From the NCBI RefSeq assembly GCF_027622945.1, contig NZ_JAPZVQ010000013.1, positions 77,802 through 141,801 of the forward strand: a DNA stretch of 64,000 nt, read 5' to 3'. Position 1 is the stretch's first letter, and every line of letters starts with the position of its first letter. The notes beneath the pieces are model-generated. The model saw only the letters and a list, made by a program, of their open reading frames with translations, had not been told where the DNA came from and did no database searches. This DNA is from Glycomyces lechevalierae (GTDB lineage: Bacteria; Actinomycetota; Actinomycetes; Mycobacteriales; Micromonosporaceae). The position numbers were made by a program, and so were the translations under genes. Of this stretch, positions 8,306-17,417 are shown one piece after another.

Positions 8306-8389
8306 GCAAGGGTCTGGTGCCTGCCGGCTTTAGGCAAGGCTCCGGCGCCTGCCAGCTCTAGGCAAGGTCCTGGCGTCCGCCGGCTTTAG
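8291..8389. repeat. 28-bp tandem repeat copied from the hisG 3' end
   Basis: Units start at 8291, 8319, 8347 and (partial) 8375. The core GCCTGCCGGCTTTAGGCAAG is found in the first two, with two substitutions in the third. The first unit is the end of hisG itself including its stop codon, so each unit repeats a stop in the same phase. Confidence 0.85.
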
Positions 8390-8398
8390 TCCGACTTG

Positions 8399-9841
8399 TC
8401 AGCTGAGCCGCGGCGCTTCCAGCGCCGCGGCCGCATCGGCCCGCTTGCGCAGTTCGGCGGCCATCGCGACGGCCTCGACGACGTCGCGGTGCGCCGCCGT
8501 CGCCGTGTGCCCGACGCCCCCGGCCGTCATCGCGTGCACGGAGGCGAGCCCCTGCATCCGCTGGATCGGCCCCTGCACGACCCGCACCGACTGGATCCGC
8601 GCGTACGGCACGGCCGCATAGGTGTTCACCCACCAGCCGTGCCGGACCACGAACACCTTCTCGTCCAGCAGGGCACCGGTCCGCTTCCAGCGCAACGGCA
8701 TCCGCCACCGCGCCCGGCGCGGCGGCTGCTCCACCGCGAACACCGACGAAAGCTCCGGCACCGCCTCGGCGGCCACCGTCGAGACCTCATCCGGGGTGCC
8801 GACCGGCAGCGCCGTCGTCGACTTGACGACCGCTGCGCTCTGCGCCACCGCCGCCGTCCACACCTCGACGCGCCGCCAGTCCTTGCGCCGCCACAGGATC
8901 GGCTCGTCGAAGCTCACGGCGGTCACCCGGTCCACCGGGACCGTCTCGTGGCTGGTGTCCGTCAGGCCCCGCTCGATGAGCAGGTTCCCGCCGTCGCGGG
9001 TGATCCGGAACCGGCAGTTGCGCAGGAACCGGTTCACCATCTGGACCGTGCTCTGCAGGTAGCCCAGGAGCGCCGGGGCGAAGAACCCGAACCACAGCGC
9101 CGTTGCCACCTGCGTGAACCCGAAGATCGACCCGGTGACCGCGAACGCGGTCCCGAAGACCAGCAGCGCCGTCAACTGCACCGGCAGCGCCTCGAGCAGC
9201 GACGCGACCGCGAGCTTGCGCACCGTCACCGGCGGCACCAGTGGTGCCGGCCCCGCCGCTGGAGCCTCCTCAGTGGACTCGACAGCGGTCTGCGGCGCCG
9301 CCCCGGGACGGCCCGCGATCGACAGCAGTTCCGACCGCAGCTCCAGCGCCCGGTCGTGCTTCAGGTACGCGAGCCTCGCGTCCGTCCCATCGCCGCCGGC
9401 GACCTCGATGTTCAACTGCGCCAAGCCGAACACGCGCGCCCGCAGCGGGCGCACCAGGTCCACCGACTGCAGCCGGTCCAGCGGCACCGTGCGGTGGCTG
9501 CGCGTGAACACGCCCCCGTAGATGTGCAGTTCCCGGCCCCAGATCACGAACCCCCGGAACTGCAGCGCGATGAGGCTCGCGATGCCGCCCACGACCGCCG
9601 CCGCCACCGCCGCGTACACCGCGAACAGGAAGTTTCGCGAGGTGAACATCTGCAGGCCCACCGCAGCCGCTGCGGCCGTGAGGAACCTGACGCTCTCCAG
9701 CAGCGGCGTGAGCGGGTGCAGGCGCTGGCGCTGCACGCCTTCAGGCGGCGCGCTCGGCGCGTAGGGCACCGGCCCGTAGGGCGCGGGGGACAGCGGGGGA
9801 GCGGGCTCGTCGCCGTGGACCGGCCCGGCCTCCGCGCTCAC
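8399..9841 (-). CDS. PH-domain membrane protein (YdbT-like)
   Basis: A 480-residue membrane protein of the bacterial PH (bPH2/YdbT) family. After a Pro-rich N terminus there is a pair of hydrophobic segments (about residues 35-90), a PH-like domain (WGRELHIYGGVF ... RTVPLDRLQSVDLV), a second membrane pair near 210-260, and two more PH-like units (RITRDGGNLLIERGL; DEKVFVVRHGWWVN). The GTG start at 9841 overlaps the stop of the upstream gene as GTGA, so translation is coupled. In Bacillus, YdbS/YdbT protect against an amylocyclicin-type bacteriocin; here the role is unknown. Confidence 0.85.
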   Translation of the reverse strand: MSAEAGPVHGDEPAPPLSPAPYGPVPYAPSAPPEGVQRQRLHPLTPLLESVRFLTAAAAAVGLQMFTSRNFLFAVYAAVAAAVVGGIASLIALQFRGFVIWGRELHIYGGVFTRSHRTVPLDRLQSVDLVRPLRARVFGLAQLNIEVAGGDGTDARLAYLKHDRALELRSELLSIAGRPGAAPQTAVESTEEAPAAGPAPLVPPVTVRKLAVASLLEALPVQLTALLVFGTAFAVTGSIFGFTQVATALWFGFFAPALLGYLQSTVQMVNRFLRNCRFRITRDGGNLLIERGLTDTSHETVPVDRVTAVSFDEPILWRRKDWRRVEVWTAAVAQSAAVVKSTTALPVGTPDEVSTVAAEAVPELSSVFAVEQPPRRARWRMPLRWKRTGALLDEKVFVVRHGWWVNTYAAVPYARIQSVRVVQGPIQRMQGLASVHAMTAGGVGHTATAAHRDVVEAVAMAAELRKRADAAAALEAPRLS

Positions 9842-10344
9842 AGGCCCTCCCGGACCTCGGCGGCGCGGACGGCGAGCCGGTCGCGCAGCGCGGCCGCCAC
9901 CAGCGGATCGAGCCCGGGCACTTCGGTGTTCGAGCCGAGCGCGGCGGTGCGCACCTGCACCGTCGTGAGCCCGAACATCCGCTCGACGGGCCCGGCGGAG
10001 AGGTCGATGAGCTGGATGCGGCCGTAGGGGACGATGCTCAGCCGACGCGTCAGGAGCCCGTGGCGCACCAGGAGGTCCTGGTCGCGTTCGGCGTAGCCCC
10101 AGGTGCGCACGGTGCGTGAGACGGCGAGCGCCCGGAGCCCCGCGAGGACGACGTAACCGCCGAGGGCCCACAGCAGGCCGTCCCAGCCGAGCCAGATCGT
10201 CAGCGGGACCGCCGCGATCACGGCCAGGATGAGCACGTTGAGCAGGCTCCGCAGCACCCACACCGTGCGCAGCGTCGGCGACATCGGCTGCCAGGAGATC
10301 CCGTCCGGCCACAGGTCCCACACCGGGACCGCTCTCGCGTTCAT
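9838..10344 (-). CDS. PH-domain membrane protein (YdbS-like)
   Basis: A 168-residue protein with two adjacent transmembrane segments (about 30-75) followed by one bPH2 domain (RDQDLLVRHGLLTRRLSIVP and RIQLIDLSAGPVERMFGL). It is the short partner of the YdbT-like protein just downstream, with which it overlaps by 4 bases. The pair is probably a membrane complex. No strong ribosome binding site is visible before the ATG. Confidence 0.85.
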   Translation of the reverse strand: MNARAVPVWDLWPDGISWQPMSPTLRTVWVLRSLLNVLILAVIAAVPLTIWLGWDGLLWALGGYVVLAGLRALAVSRTVRTWGYAERDQDLLVRHGLLTRRLSIVPYGRIQLIDLSAGPVERMFGLTTVQVRTAALGSNTEVPGLDPLVAAALRDRLAVRAAEVREGL

Positions 10345-10366
10345 CGCTCGATCATTCCACGCCGGA

Positions 10367-10579
10367 TCACGTCAACCTCTGGGTCTCGCAAGGGAATCCG
10401 CGTGCCGTGAGGAATTCGCGCAGGACCGGCTCGTGCTCGTCGCACGCGGCCCAGCGCTTCACGCGGTCGGAGCCGTGGATGCGCGGGTTGCGCCACAGCA
10501 GCATCCAGGTCGCCTCGCTGCGGCATCCGCGGGAGGAGCAGATCGGCGCTTCGGACGGCGTTTCCGGCTCTGAGGTCAC
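10367..10579 (-). CDS. Small Cys-containing actinobacterial protein
   Basis: A 70-residue protein of a type widely conserved in Actinobacteria and sometimes labelled acetone carboxylase in databases, a name its size cannot support. It has ICSSRGCRSEA near residue 12 and WAACDEHE near residue 45, giving three cysteines and a His that may bind metal. The GTG at 10579 fits the family N terminus; the longer frame crosses a repeated intergenic region. It lies 22 bases before the start of the YdbS gene in the same direction. Confidence 0.75.
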   Translation of the reverse strand: MTSEPETPSEAPICSSRGCRSEATWMLLWRNPRIHGSDRVKRWAACDEHEPVLREFLTARGFPCETQRLT

Positions 10580-10607
10580 AGCGCGATTGTCCGCCACGCT
10601 CTGCCTC

Positions 10608-10692
10608 GGCGACGCCGGCGAGCCGTAAATGTGTTCTGTGGCGACGCCGGCGAGCCGTAGACGCGTCCCGTCGCGGCGCCCGCGAGCCGTGA
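10608..10692. repeat. Three 32-33-bp intergenic repeats
   Basis: GGCGACGCCGGCGAGCCGTA occurs at 10608 and 10640, and a diverged copy (GCGGCGCCCGCGAGCCGTGA) at 10673. The array fills the gap between the hydrolase stop and the next gene, much like the array after hisG. Confidence 0.8.
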
Positions 10693-10703
10693 AAGCCACA
10701 GCC

Positions 10704-11267
10704 TCATCCCGAGCGGGGCCACACTGCGGTGTCGATGAACGCCTCCACGGCCTCGATCACGTCCGCCATCGCGTGCGCCGACTCGACCAGCGGCCGGCCC
10801 CGGATGAACATGCCGTGGTCGGCGCCGGCCACCTCGCAGACCTCGCCGGGCAGCTCGCGCGCCAGCGCCGTGTTCCACGCCGGGTCGGCGGTGCCGCCCA
10901 CGAGCAGGTACGGGGCGGTCGAGCGGCGCAGGGCCTGCACGATCGGGTAGTGCTGCAGGAACGGCGTGAACCAGATCGCCGGGAGCCCGTGGTGCGCCGC
11001 GAGGACCGCGGCGGCCGTGCCGAGGGACTTGCCGATGAGCAGCGGCGGGTCGTCGTTGTGGACCCGGTCGAGCACGGCCTCGGTCTGCTCGCACACGCCC
11101 TCGATCATCGCGTGCTCGTCGGCCGCGAGCCGGTCGACGCCCTTCCATACGAGCGGATACGTATGGGCGCCACGGGACTGCAGGGCCACGTGGGTGTACA
11201 TCAGCAGCGGCCCTTGGACGCTGTAGTTGCGTCCAGGTAGGAGCAGGGCCTGGCGGCGGCGGGGCAT
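10704..11267 (-). CDS. Alpha/beta hydrolase
   Basis: A 187-residue alpha/beta hydrolase with the nucleophile elbow GKSLG (about residue 80), an acidic residue in GGTADPAWN and the catalytic histidine in GADHGMF. The size and the ALLLPGRNYSVQGPLL start resemble short dienelactone-hydrolase-like proteins; the substrate is unknown. The ATG at 11267 has no Shine-Dalgarno sequence but a TAGAAT box 7 bases upstream, so the mRNA is probably leaderless. The longer frame to 11687 runs into the moxR promoter region. Confidence 0.82.
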   Translation of the reverse strand: MPRRRQALLLPGRNYSVQGPLLMYTHVALQSRGAHTYPLVWKGVDRLAADEHAMIEGVCEQTEAVLDRVHNDDPPLLIGKSLGTAAAVLAAHHGLPAIWFTPFLQHYPIVQALRRSTAPYLLVGGTADPAWNTALARELPGEVCEVAGADHGMFIRGRPLVESAHAMADVIEAVEAFIDTAVWPRSG

Positions 11268-11274
11268 GTGAGGA

Positions 11275-11280
11275 ATTCTA
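11275..11280 (-). promoter_or_regulatory. -10 box, leaderless hydrolase promoter
   Basis: On the minus strand TAGAAT is followed by 7 bases and then the ATG at 11267. The arrangement, including the following TCC, is the same as at hisE. Confidence 0.55.
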
Positions 11281-11348
11281 GTGCCGGTCGGGCCCTGTGC
11301 GCCTCCTCCGGAAAGCCCGCGCAAAGCAACCCTCCGGGCAGCAAAAGA

Positions 11349-11378
11349 CCCGCACGACCACGGGGGAAGTCGTGCGGG
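11349..11378. terminator. Strong intergenic hairpin
   Basis: CCCGCACGAC and GTCGTGCGGG form a perfect 10-base stem (extendable by A-T) with a 10-base loop, between the divergent hydrolase and moxR genes. There is no T tract. It cannot end either neighbouring gene, so it may be part of an untranslated RNA or a barrier to readthrough. Confidence 0.5.
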
Positions 11379-11527
11379 TTGGTGAAAGCATAGCGCTCCG
11401 ACATTTCGCAGCAACGGATTGAATCCGCGCGGCGTGTCACGCTCCTGGGCAAATACCGCCTTTCCGTTTGCCGCAGGAGTGCCGCGGCAGTGTAGACCCC
11501 CTGCGCCGCAAGGGGTTCGGCGAGAAG

Positions 11528-11612
11528 TGTCGGGTTCCCGACAAATGCCGGTGCGGGCGCGGCGCGCGGGTCCGTGCGGCCCGCTGCCATCCTCGAACGG
11601 GCGAATTAGTAT
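11528..11612 (+). promoter_or_regulatory. moxR promoter region
   Basis: TAGTAT at 11607-11612 is a good -10 box about 40 bases before moxR. Further upstream, TGTCGGGTTCCCGACA (11528-11543) is a perfect palindrome that could be an operator. The rest of the 383-base gap between the hydrolase and moxR shows no gene. Confidence 0.4.
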
Positions 11613-11650
11613 CGACAGCACCAGACCGAACCACACGGGCAGGAGCCGAC

Positions 11651-12733
11651 ATGGGATCAGCCGAGGCCGACCGTTCAGACCGCTCAAACCGGGCCGCGAC
11701 CACCACTCCGGCGGAGAACGCCGCCCTGCTGGAGAAGGCGCTGTTCGAGATCAAGAAGGTCATCGTCGGCCAGGACGCCCTCGTCGAGCGCATGTTCGCC
11801 GCGCTGCTCGCCCGCGGCCACTGCCTCATCGAAGGCGTGCCCGGCGTCGCCAAGACCCTCGCCGTCGAGACCATGGCCCGCGTCGTGGGCGCCGACTTCC
11901 AGCGCATCCAGTTCACCCCCGACCTCGTGCCCGCCGACATCGTGGGCACGCGCATCTACCGCCAGTCCAGCGAGGCCTTCGACGTCGAGCTCGGCCCGGT
12001 CTACACCAACTTCGTGCTCGCCGACGAGATCAACCGCGCCCCCGCGAAAGTCCAGTCCGCGATGCTCGAGGTGATGGCCGAGGGCCGCATCTCCATCGGC
12101 GGGCAGACCCACGTGCTGCCCAAGCCGTTCCTGGTCATGGCCACCCAGAACCCGATCGAGCAGGAAGGCGTCTACCCGCTGCCCGAGGCGCAGCGCGACC
12201 GCTTCCTCTTCAAGGTCAACGTCGGCTACCCCACCGACGCCGAAGAACGCGAGATCGTCTTCCGCATGGGCGTCGACTCGCCCGTGCCCGAGCGCATCCT
12301 CGACACCGACGACCTCCTGCGCCTCCAGCAGGCCGCCGACGGCGTGTTCATCCACAACGCCCTCGTCGACTACGCCGTGCGCATCGTCATGGCCACCCGC
12401 AACCCCGCGCAGGCCGGCCTCGGCGGCATCAGCCGCCACATCCAGTACGGGGCCAGCCCCCGCGCCTCGCTCGGCCTCATCCGCGCCACCCGCGCCATCG
12501 CGCTCCTGCGCGGCCGCGACTACGCCCTCCCGCAGGACCTCGACGACATCGCGCCGGACGTGCTGCGCCACCGCCTCGTGCTCTCCTACGACGCCATGGC
12601 CGACGGCGTGGTCACCGACCAGCTCGTGGGCCAGCTCCTCGCGGCCGTCCCGGCCCCCACCGTGAGCCCGCGCCAGGACGCCGCGCCGCGCAGCCCCGAA
12701 CCGCTCCAGCCGCAGCAGCCGGGCGCCTGGTGA
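11651..12733 (+). CDS. moxR1: MoxR-type AAA+ ATPase
   Basis: A 360-residue MoxR-family AAA+ chaperone. Walker A is GVPGVAKT (about residue 63), Walker B is VLADEINRA, sensor 1 lies in MATQNPIEQEG, and a lid domain follows. MoxR proteins work with VWA proteins to assemble or activate protein complexes. AGGAG precedes the ATG at 11651; the longer frame is rejected because it would pass the promoter. Its stop overlaps the next start as GTGA. The gene order matches Rv1479-Rv1481 of M. tuberculosis. Confidence 0.92.
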   Translation: MGSAEADRSDRSNRAATTTPAENAALLEKALFEIKKVIVGQDALVERMFAALLARGHCLIEGVPGVAKTLAVETMARVVGADFQRIQFTPDLVPADIVGTRIYRQSSEAFDVELGPVYTNFVLADEINRAPAKVQSAMLEVMAEGRISIGGQTHVLPKPFLVMATQNPIEQEGVYPLPEAQRDRFLFKVNVGYPTDAEEREIVFRMGVDSPVPERILDTDDLLRLQQAADGVFIHNALVDYAVRIVMATRNPAQAGLGGISRHIQYGASPRASLGLIRATRAIALLRGRDYALPQDLDDIAPDVLRHRLVLSYDAMADGVVTDQLVGQLLAAVPAPTVSPRQDAAPRSPEPLQPQQPGAW

Positions 12734-13641
12734 GGACCACGGCTCCCGTGGAACACGACCTGCGCGCCCTCGACCGGCTGCAGCTCAACGTCACCCGCCG
12801 CCTCGACGGGCTCCTGCACGGCGACTACCTGGGCCTGCTGCCCGGGGCCGGCTCCGAGCCCGGCGAGGCCCGCGAGTACCGCGCCGGCGACGACGTGCGG
12901 CGCATGGACTGGCCCGTCACCGCCCGCACCACCGTGCCGCACGTGCGCACCACCATCGCCGACCGCGAACTCGAGACCTGGCTCGCCGTCGACCTCTCGC
13001 CGAGCCTCGACTTCGGCACCGTCGGCATGCTCAAGCGCGAACTCGCCGAAGGCGCCGTCGCCGCCTTCGCGTACCTCGCCGGACGCGGCGGCAACCGCAT
13101 CGGCGCGGTCGTCACCGAAGGCGGCCCCGCGAAGGCCATCCCGCCGCGCCCCGGCCGCGGCGGCGCCCGCTCACTCCTGCGCACGGTCACCACGCTCCCG
13201 CGAGGGGAAGGCGCAGGCGACCTCGCCGAACTCATCGACAAGACCCGCCGCCACGCCCGCCGCCGCGGCCTCGCCGTCGTCATCTCGGACTTCCTCGAAG
13301 ACGAGGACCACCCGAGCGACTGGCCCCGCGAACTGCGCCGCCTCGCCGTCCGCCAACAGGTGCTCTGCGTCGAGATCCTCGACCCCGCCGAGCTCGCCCT
13401 CCCCGACGTCGGCGTCCTCGACCTGATGGACCCCGAGACCGGCGCCACCGTCGAAGTCCAGACCGGCAACGCCCGCTTCCGGGCCCGCTACGCCGAGGCC
13501 GCCGCCGAGCAGCGCCGCCGCATCGCCGCGGGCATCCGCTCCGGCGGCGCCGCCCACCTGCGCCTCTCGACCGGCTCGGACTGGCTGCGCGACATCGCCG
13601 CGTTCATTGCGCAGCGCCGCCACCTCGCCGCCTATCGCTAG
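12730..13641 (+). CDS. DUF58 protein (MoxR-associated)
   Basis: A 303-residue DUF58 protein, the usual partner of MoxR and VWA proteins, with a VWA-like fold. The family signature is YRAGDDVRRMDWPVTARTT (about residues 48-66), then LAVDLSPSLDFG, which keeps a DxSxS-like metal site. The GTG start overlaps the moxR stop, so the two are translationally coupled. Corresponds in position to Rv1480. Confidence 0.9.
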   Translation: MRTTAPVEHDLRALDRLQLNVTRRLDGLLHGDYLGLLPGAGSEPGEAREYRAGDDVRRMDWPVTARTTVPHVRTTIADRELETWLAVDLSPSLDFGTVGMLKRELAEGAVAAFAYLAGRGGNRIGAVVTEGGPAKAIPPRPGRGGARSLLRTVTTLPRGEGAGDLAELIDKTRRHARRRGLAVVISDFLEDEDHPSDWPRELRRLAVRQQVLCVEILDPAELALPDVGVLDLMDPETGATVEVQTGNARFRARYAEAAAEQRRRIAAGIRSGGAAHLRLSTGSDWLRDIAAFIAQRRHLAAYR

Positions 13642-13674
13642 CGCCACGAAAACGTACCGACACAAGGAGAACCG

Positions 13675-14625
13675 TTGATCCGCCTGCTCGAACCGATGTG
13701 GCTCCTGGCGCTCATCCCCGTCGCCGCGCTCGCCGCGGTCTACGTCTGGGCCCAGTTCGCCCGCAAGCGGATCGCCGTCAGGTTCGCCAACGCCTCGCTC
13801 CTGGCCAAACTCGTGCCGAAGATCCCCGGCTGGCGCCGCCACCTCCCCGCCGGGCTCCTCGTGATCGCGCTGGCGGTGCTCGTGGGCGGCATGACCCGCC
13901 CCGCCGTCGACGTCGACGAGCCGCAGGAGCGGGCCACGATCATCCTCGCCCTCGACGTCTCACTGTCCATGATGTCCGAAGACGTGTCGCCGACCCGCAT
14001 CGAGGCCGCCAAGGAGGCCGCCGCCGGGTTCGTCAACGACCTGCCCGCGCAGTACAACGTCGGCCTCGTCTCCTTCGCCGGCTTCGCCTCGGTCAACGTG
14101 CCGCCCACCAAGGACCACGCGAGCGTCGCCACCGCGATCCTCGGCCTCAACCTCGCCGAGGCCACTGCCACCGGTGAAGCGGTCTTCGCCTCCCTCCAGG
14201 CCGTCCAGCAGGTCCCCGCCGACGAGTCCGGCACGCTCCCGCCCGCGCGCGTCCTCCTCATGTCCGACGGCTACCGCACGGCCGGGCGCACCGTCGAGGA
14301 GGCCACCGAGTCCGCCGCGGCCGCGAACATCCCCGTCTCCACGGTCGCGTTCGGCACCGACGAGGGCGTGATCGAACTCGACCAGGAGCTCGTCTCCGTC
14401 CCCGTCGACCGCGAAGCCCTCGCCGCCCTCGCCGAAGGCACCGGCGGGAACTTCTACGAGGCCGTCACCGCCGAGCAGCTCCGCTCGGTCTACGAGGACA
14501 TGGAGTCCTCCCTCGCGCACCAGACCATCGCGCAGGACGTCTCGCAGTGGTTCATCGGCACCGCGATGATCCTCCTGTTCGCGGCGGCCGGCCTCAGCCT
14601 CGCCTGGACCTCGCGACTCACCTGA
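13675..14625 (+). CDS. VWA-domain membrane protein (BatA-like)
   Basis: A 316-residue protein with two N-terminal hydrophobic segments, a von Willebrand factor A domain with the MIDAS motif DVSLS (about residue 98) and MSDG later, and a C-terminal transmembrane helix. It resembles BatA and Rv1481. The TTG start is chosen because AAGGAGA lies 4 bases before it and because the first membrane segment starts at once. Third gene of the moxR operon. Confidence 0.9.
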   Translation: MIRLLEPMWLLALIPVAALAAVYVWAQFARKRIAVRFANASLLAKLVPKIPGWRRHLPAGLLVIALAVLVGGMTRPAVDVDEPQERATIILALDVSLSMMSEDVSPTRIEAAKEAAAGFVNDLPAQYNVGLVSFAGFASVNVPPTKDHASVATAILGLNLAEATATGEAVFASLQAVQQVPADESGTLPPARVLLMSDGYRTAGRTVEEATESAAAANIPVSTVAFGTDEGVIELDQELVSVPVDREALAALAEGTGGNFYEAVTAEQLRSVYEDMESSLAHQTIAQDVSQWFIGTAMILLFAAAGLSLAWTSRLT

Positions 14626-14721
14626 CCCGTGAGTCGAGTGCCACACCGTCCGTGAAGGCCCCTTCGCTCCCGAACGGGCCCGTCGCTACGATCGTCGGTG
14701 GCTTCATACAAAGAAAACTGA

Positions 14722-15438
<717 letters not shown>

Positions 15439-15487
15439 GCCCCACGGGCCACACTGATTGCAAGCACGAATAACGACGGAGGAACAG

Positions 15488-16270
15488 ATGACTGGATTCT
15501 TGGACGGCAAACGACTGCTCATCACCGGGGTGATCACCGAGCAGTCCCTCGGCTTCGGCGTCGCGAAGTACGCGCAGGAGCAGGGCGCCGAAGTGGTCCT
15601 CACCGGCTTCGGGCGCATGTCCCTGGTCGAGCGGATCGCCAAGAAGCTCCCCACCCCCGCCCCCGTCATCGAGCTCGACGCCACCGACCCCGAGCAGCTC
15701 GCCGGGCTCGAGGCCAAGGTCCGCGAGCACGTCGACGGCATCGACGGCGTCCTGCACGCCATCGCCTACGCCCCGCCGTCGGCGCTCGGCGGGAACTTCC
15801 TCAACACCCCGTGGGAGGACGTCGCGACCGCGCTCCAGGTCTCGACCTTCTCCTACAAGGCCCTCGCCATGGCCTGCCTGCCGCTGATGGGGAACGGAGG
15901 CTCCATCGTCGGCCTCACCTTCGACGCAAGCCAGGCCTGGCCCGTCTACGACTGGATGGGCGTCGCCAAGGCCGGCCTCGAGTCCGCCAACCGCTACCTC
16001 GCGCGCGACCTGGGCCCCAAGGGCATCCGCGTCAACCTCGTGTCCGCGGGCCCGCAGCGCACCATGGCCGCCAAGTCCATCCCGGGCTTCGAGGCCTTCG
16101 AGGAGGCGTGGACGACCCGCGCCCCGCTCGGCTGGTCCCTCACCGACTCCGAGCCGGTCGCCAAGGCCTGCGCGGCGCTCCTGTCAGACCTCTTCCCGGC
16201 CACCAGCGGCGAGATCCTGCACGTCGACGGCGGCTTCCACGCCGTCGGGGTCGAGCGCACCGAGAAGTAG
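15488..16270 (+). CDS. fabI: Enoyl-ACP reductase (InhA/FabI)
   Basis: A 260-residue NADH-dependent enoyl-ACP reductase, the last step of each elongation round. The FabI-type motif GVITEQSLGFG binds NADH, and the Y-x6-K catalytic pair is in VYDWMGVAKAG. Aligning with M. tuberculosis InhA by eye (HSIGFMP versus HAIAYAP), the residue at the InhA Ser94 position is Ala. The start at 15488 has GGAGG upstream. It forms a unit with fabG and hemH. Confidence 0.93.
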   Translation: MTGFLDGKRLLITGVITEQSLGFGVAKYAQEQGAEVVLTGFGRMSLVERIAKKLPTPAPVIELDATDPEQLAGLEAKVREHVDGIDGVLHAIAYAPPSALGGNFLNTPWEDVATALQVSTFSYKALAMACLPLMGNGGSIVGLTFDASQAWPVYDWMGVAKAGLESANRYLARDLGPKGIRVNLVSAGPQRTMAAKSIPGFEAFEEAWTTRAPLGWSLTDSEPVAKACAALLSDLFPATSGEILHVDGGFHAVGVERTEK

Positions 16271-16280
16271 CGGAGCCGCC

Positions 16281-17330
16281 ATGACCACGATGAACGGTTA
16301 CGACGCCGTCCTGCTCGTCTCGTTCGGCGGACCGGAAGGCCCCAGCGACGTGCTGCCGTTCCTGCGCAACGTCACCCGCGGCCGCGGCATCCCCGACGAG
16401 CGCCTCGCCGAGGTCGCCGAGCACTACTACCACTTCGGCGGGATCTCGCCGATCAACCAGTGGTGCCGCGAGGTCCTCGACGCGCTCCGCCAGGAGTTCC
16501 GCGTCAGCGGGATCGACCTGCCGATCTACTGGGGCAACCGCAACTGGCCGCCGATGCTCGTCGACGCCGTCACCCAGATGACCGGCGACGGCGTCAAGCG
16601 CGCCCTCGCCCTCTGCACCAGCGCCTACGGCTCGTACTCCTCGTGCCGCCAGTACGTGGAGGACATCAACGCCGCGCGCGCCGCCGTCGGCGACACCGCA
16701 CCGGTGATCGACAAGATCCGGCACTTCTTCGACCACCCGGGCTTCGTCGGCGGCTTCGCCAAGCAGCTCGAGAAGAGCCTCGCCGAGATCGAGGACCGGT
16801 CGAACACCCGCGTGGTCTTCACCGCCCACTCGATCCCGGACGTCATGGACGAGTGCTCGGGCCCCGAAGGCGCCCGCTACTCCGACCAGGTCGCCGAGGC
16901 CGCCGCGCTCGTCGCCGAGCACGCCGGCTGGACCGGGCCCTTCGACGTCGTCTGGCAGTCCCGCTCGGGCCCGCCCGCGATGCCGTGGCTCGCGCCCGAC
17001 ATCAACGACCACCTCAAGGTCCTCGCCTCCGAAGGCGTCGACACCGTCGTGGTCAGCCCCGTCGGCTTCCTCTCCGACCACATCGAGGTGCTCTGGGACC
17101 TCGACAACGAAGCCAAGGACACCGCCGCCGAGCTGGGCCTGCGCTACCTCAGGGCCGGCACGCCCGAGGTCGGCGCCGACATCGTCGGCATGTTCCGCGA
17201 CCTCGTCGCCGAACGCGTCCAGGGCGCGCCCCTGCAGCGCCTCGGCAAGCTCCCCGTCTGGGACCCGACGGTCGAGGGCTGCTGCCCCGCCCGCAGGCCA
17301 CCGGCGCCCGAGAAGAGCCGCACCCGCTAG
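16281..17330 (+). CDS. hemH: Ferrochelatase (coproporphyrin type)
   Basis: A 349-residue ferrochelatase that inserts Fe2+ into a porphyrin; in Actinobacteria the substrate is normally coproporphyrin III (CpfC). Visible motifs are LVSFGGPEGP near the N terminus, the metal-site histidine in TAHSIPDVM, and VVWQSRSGPPAMPWL. The C terminus has a Cys-Cys pair (EGCCPARR), compatible with the [2Fe-2S] centre of actinobacterial enzymes. It starts 10 bases after fabI, as hemZ follows inhA in M. tuberculosis. Confidence 0.93.
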   Translation: MTTMNGYDAVLLVSFGGPEGPSDVLPFLRNVTRGRGIPDERLAEVAEHYYHFGGISPINQWCREVLDALRQEFRVSGIDLPIYWGNRNWPPMLVDAVTQMTGDGVKRALALCTSAYGSYSSCRQYVEDINAARAAVGDTAPVIDKIRHFFDHPGFVGGFAKQLEKSLAEIEDRSNTRVVFTAHSIPDVMDECSGPEGARYSDQVAEAAALVAEHAGWTGPFDVVWQSRSGPPAMPWLAPDINDHLKVLASEGVDTVVVSPVGFLSDHIEVLWDLDNEAKDTAAELGLRYLRAGTPEVGADIVGMFRDLVAERVQGAPLQRLGKLPVWDPTVEGCCPARRPPAPEKSRTR

Positions 17331-17339
17331 ACCGGTATC

Positions 17340-17373
17340 CGGGCCCGCGCCCCCACCAGGGGACGCGGGCCCG
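17340..17373. terminator. Hairpin terminator after hemH
   Basis: CGGGCCCGCG and CGCGGGCCCG form a 10-base stem, continued by CCCC/GGGG around a short loop. It lies just after the hemH stop and has no T tract, typical of high-GC terminators. Confidence 0.65.
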
Positions 17374-17417
17374 CACCGTAGTCACCGCAGGTGGCTTCCG
17401 CATGACATGCTTGACAT

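Noticed and set aside
10367-10579. Acetone carboxylase annotation for the 70-residue protein
   Set aside because: Homologues often carry this name in databases, but the protein is far too small and shows no related motif.
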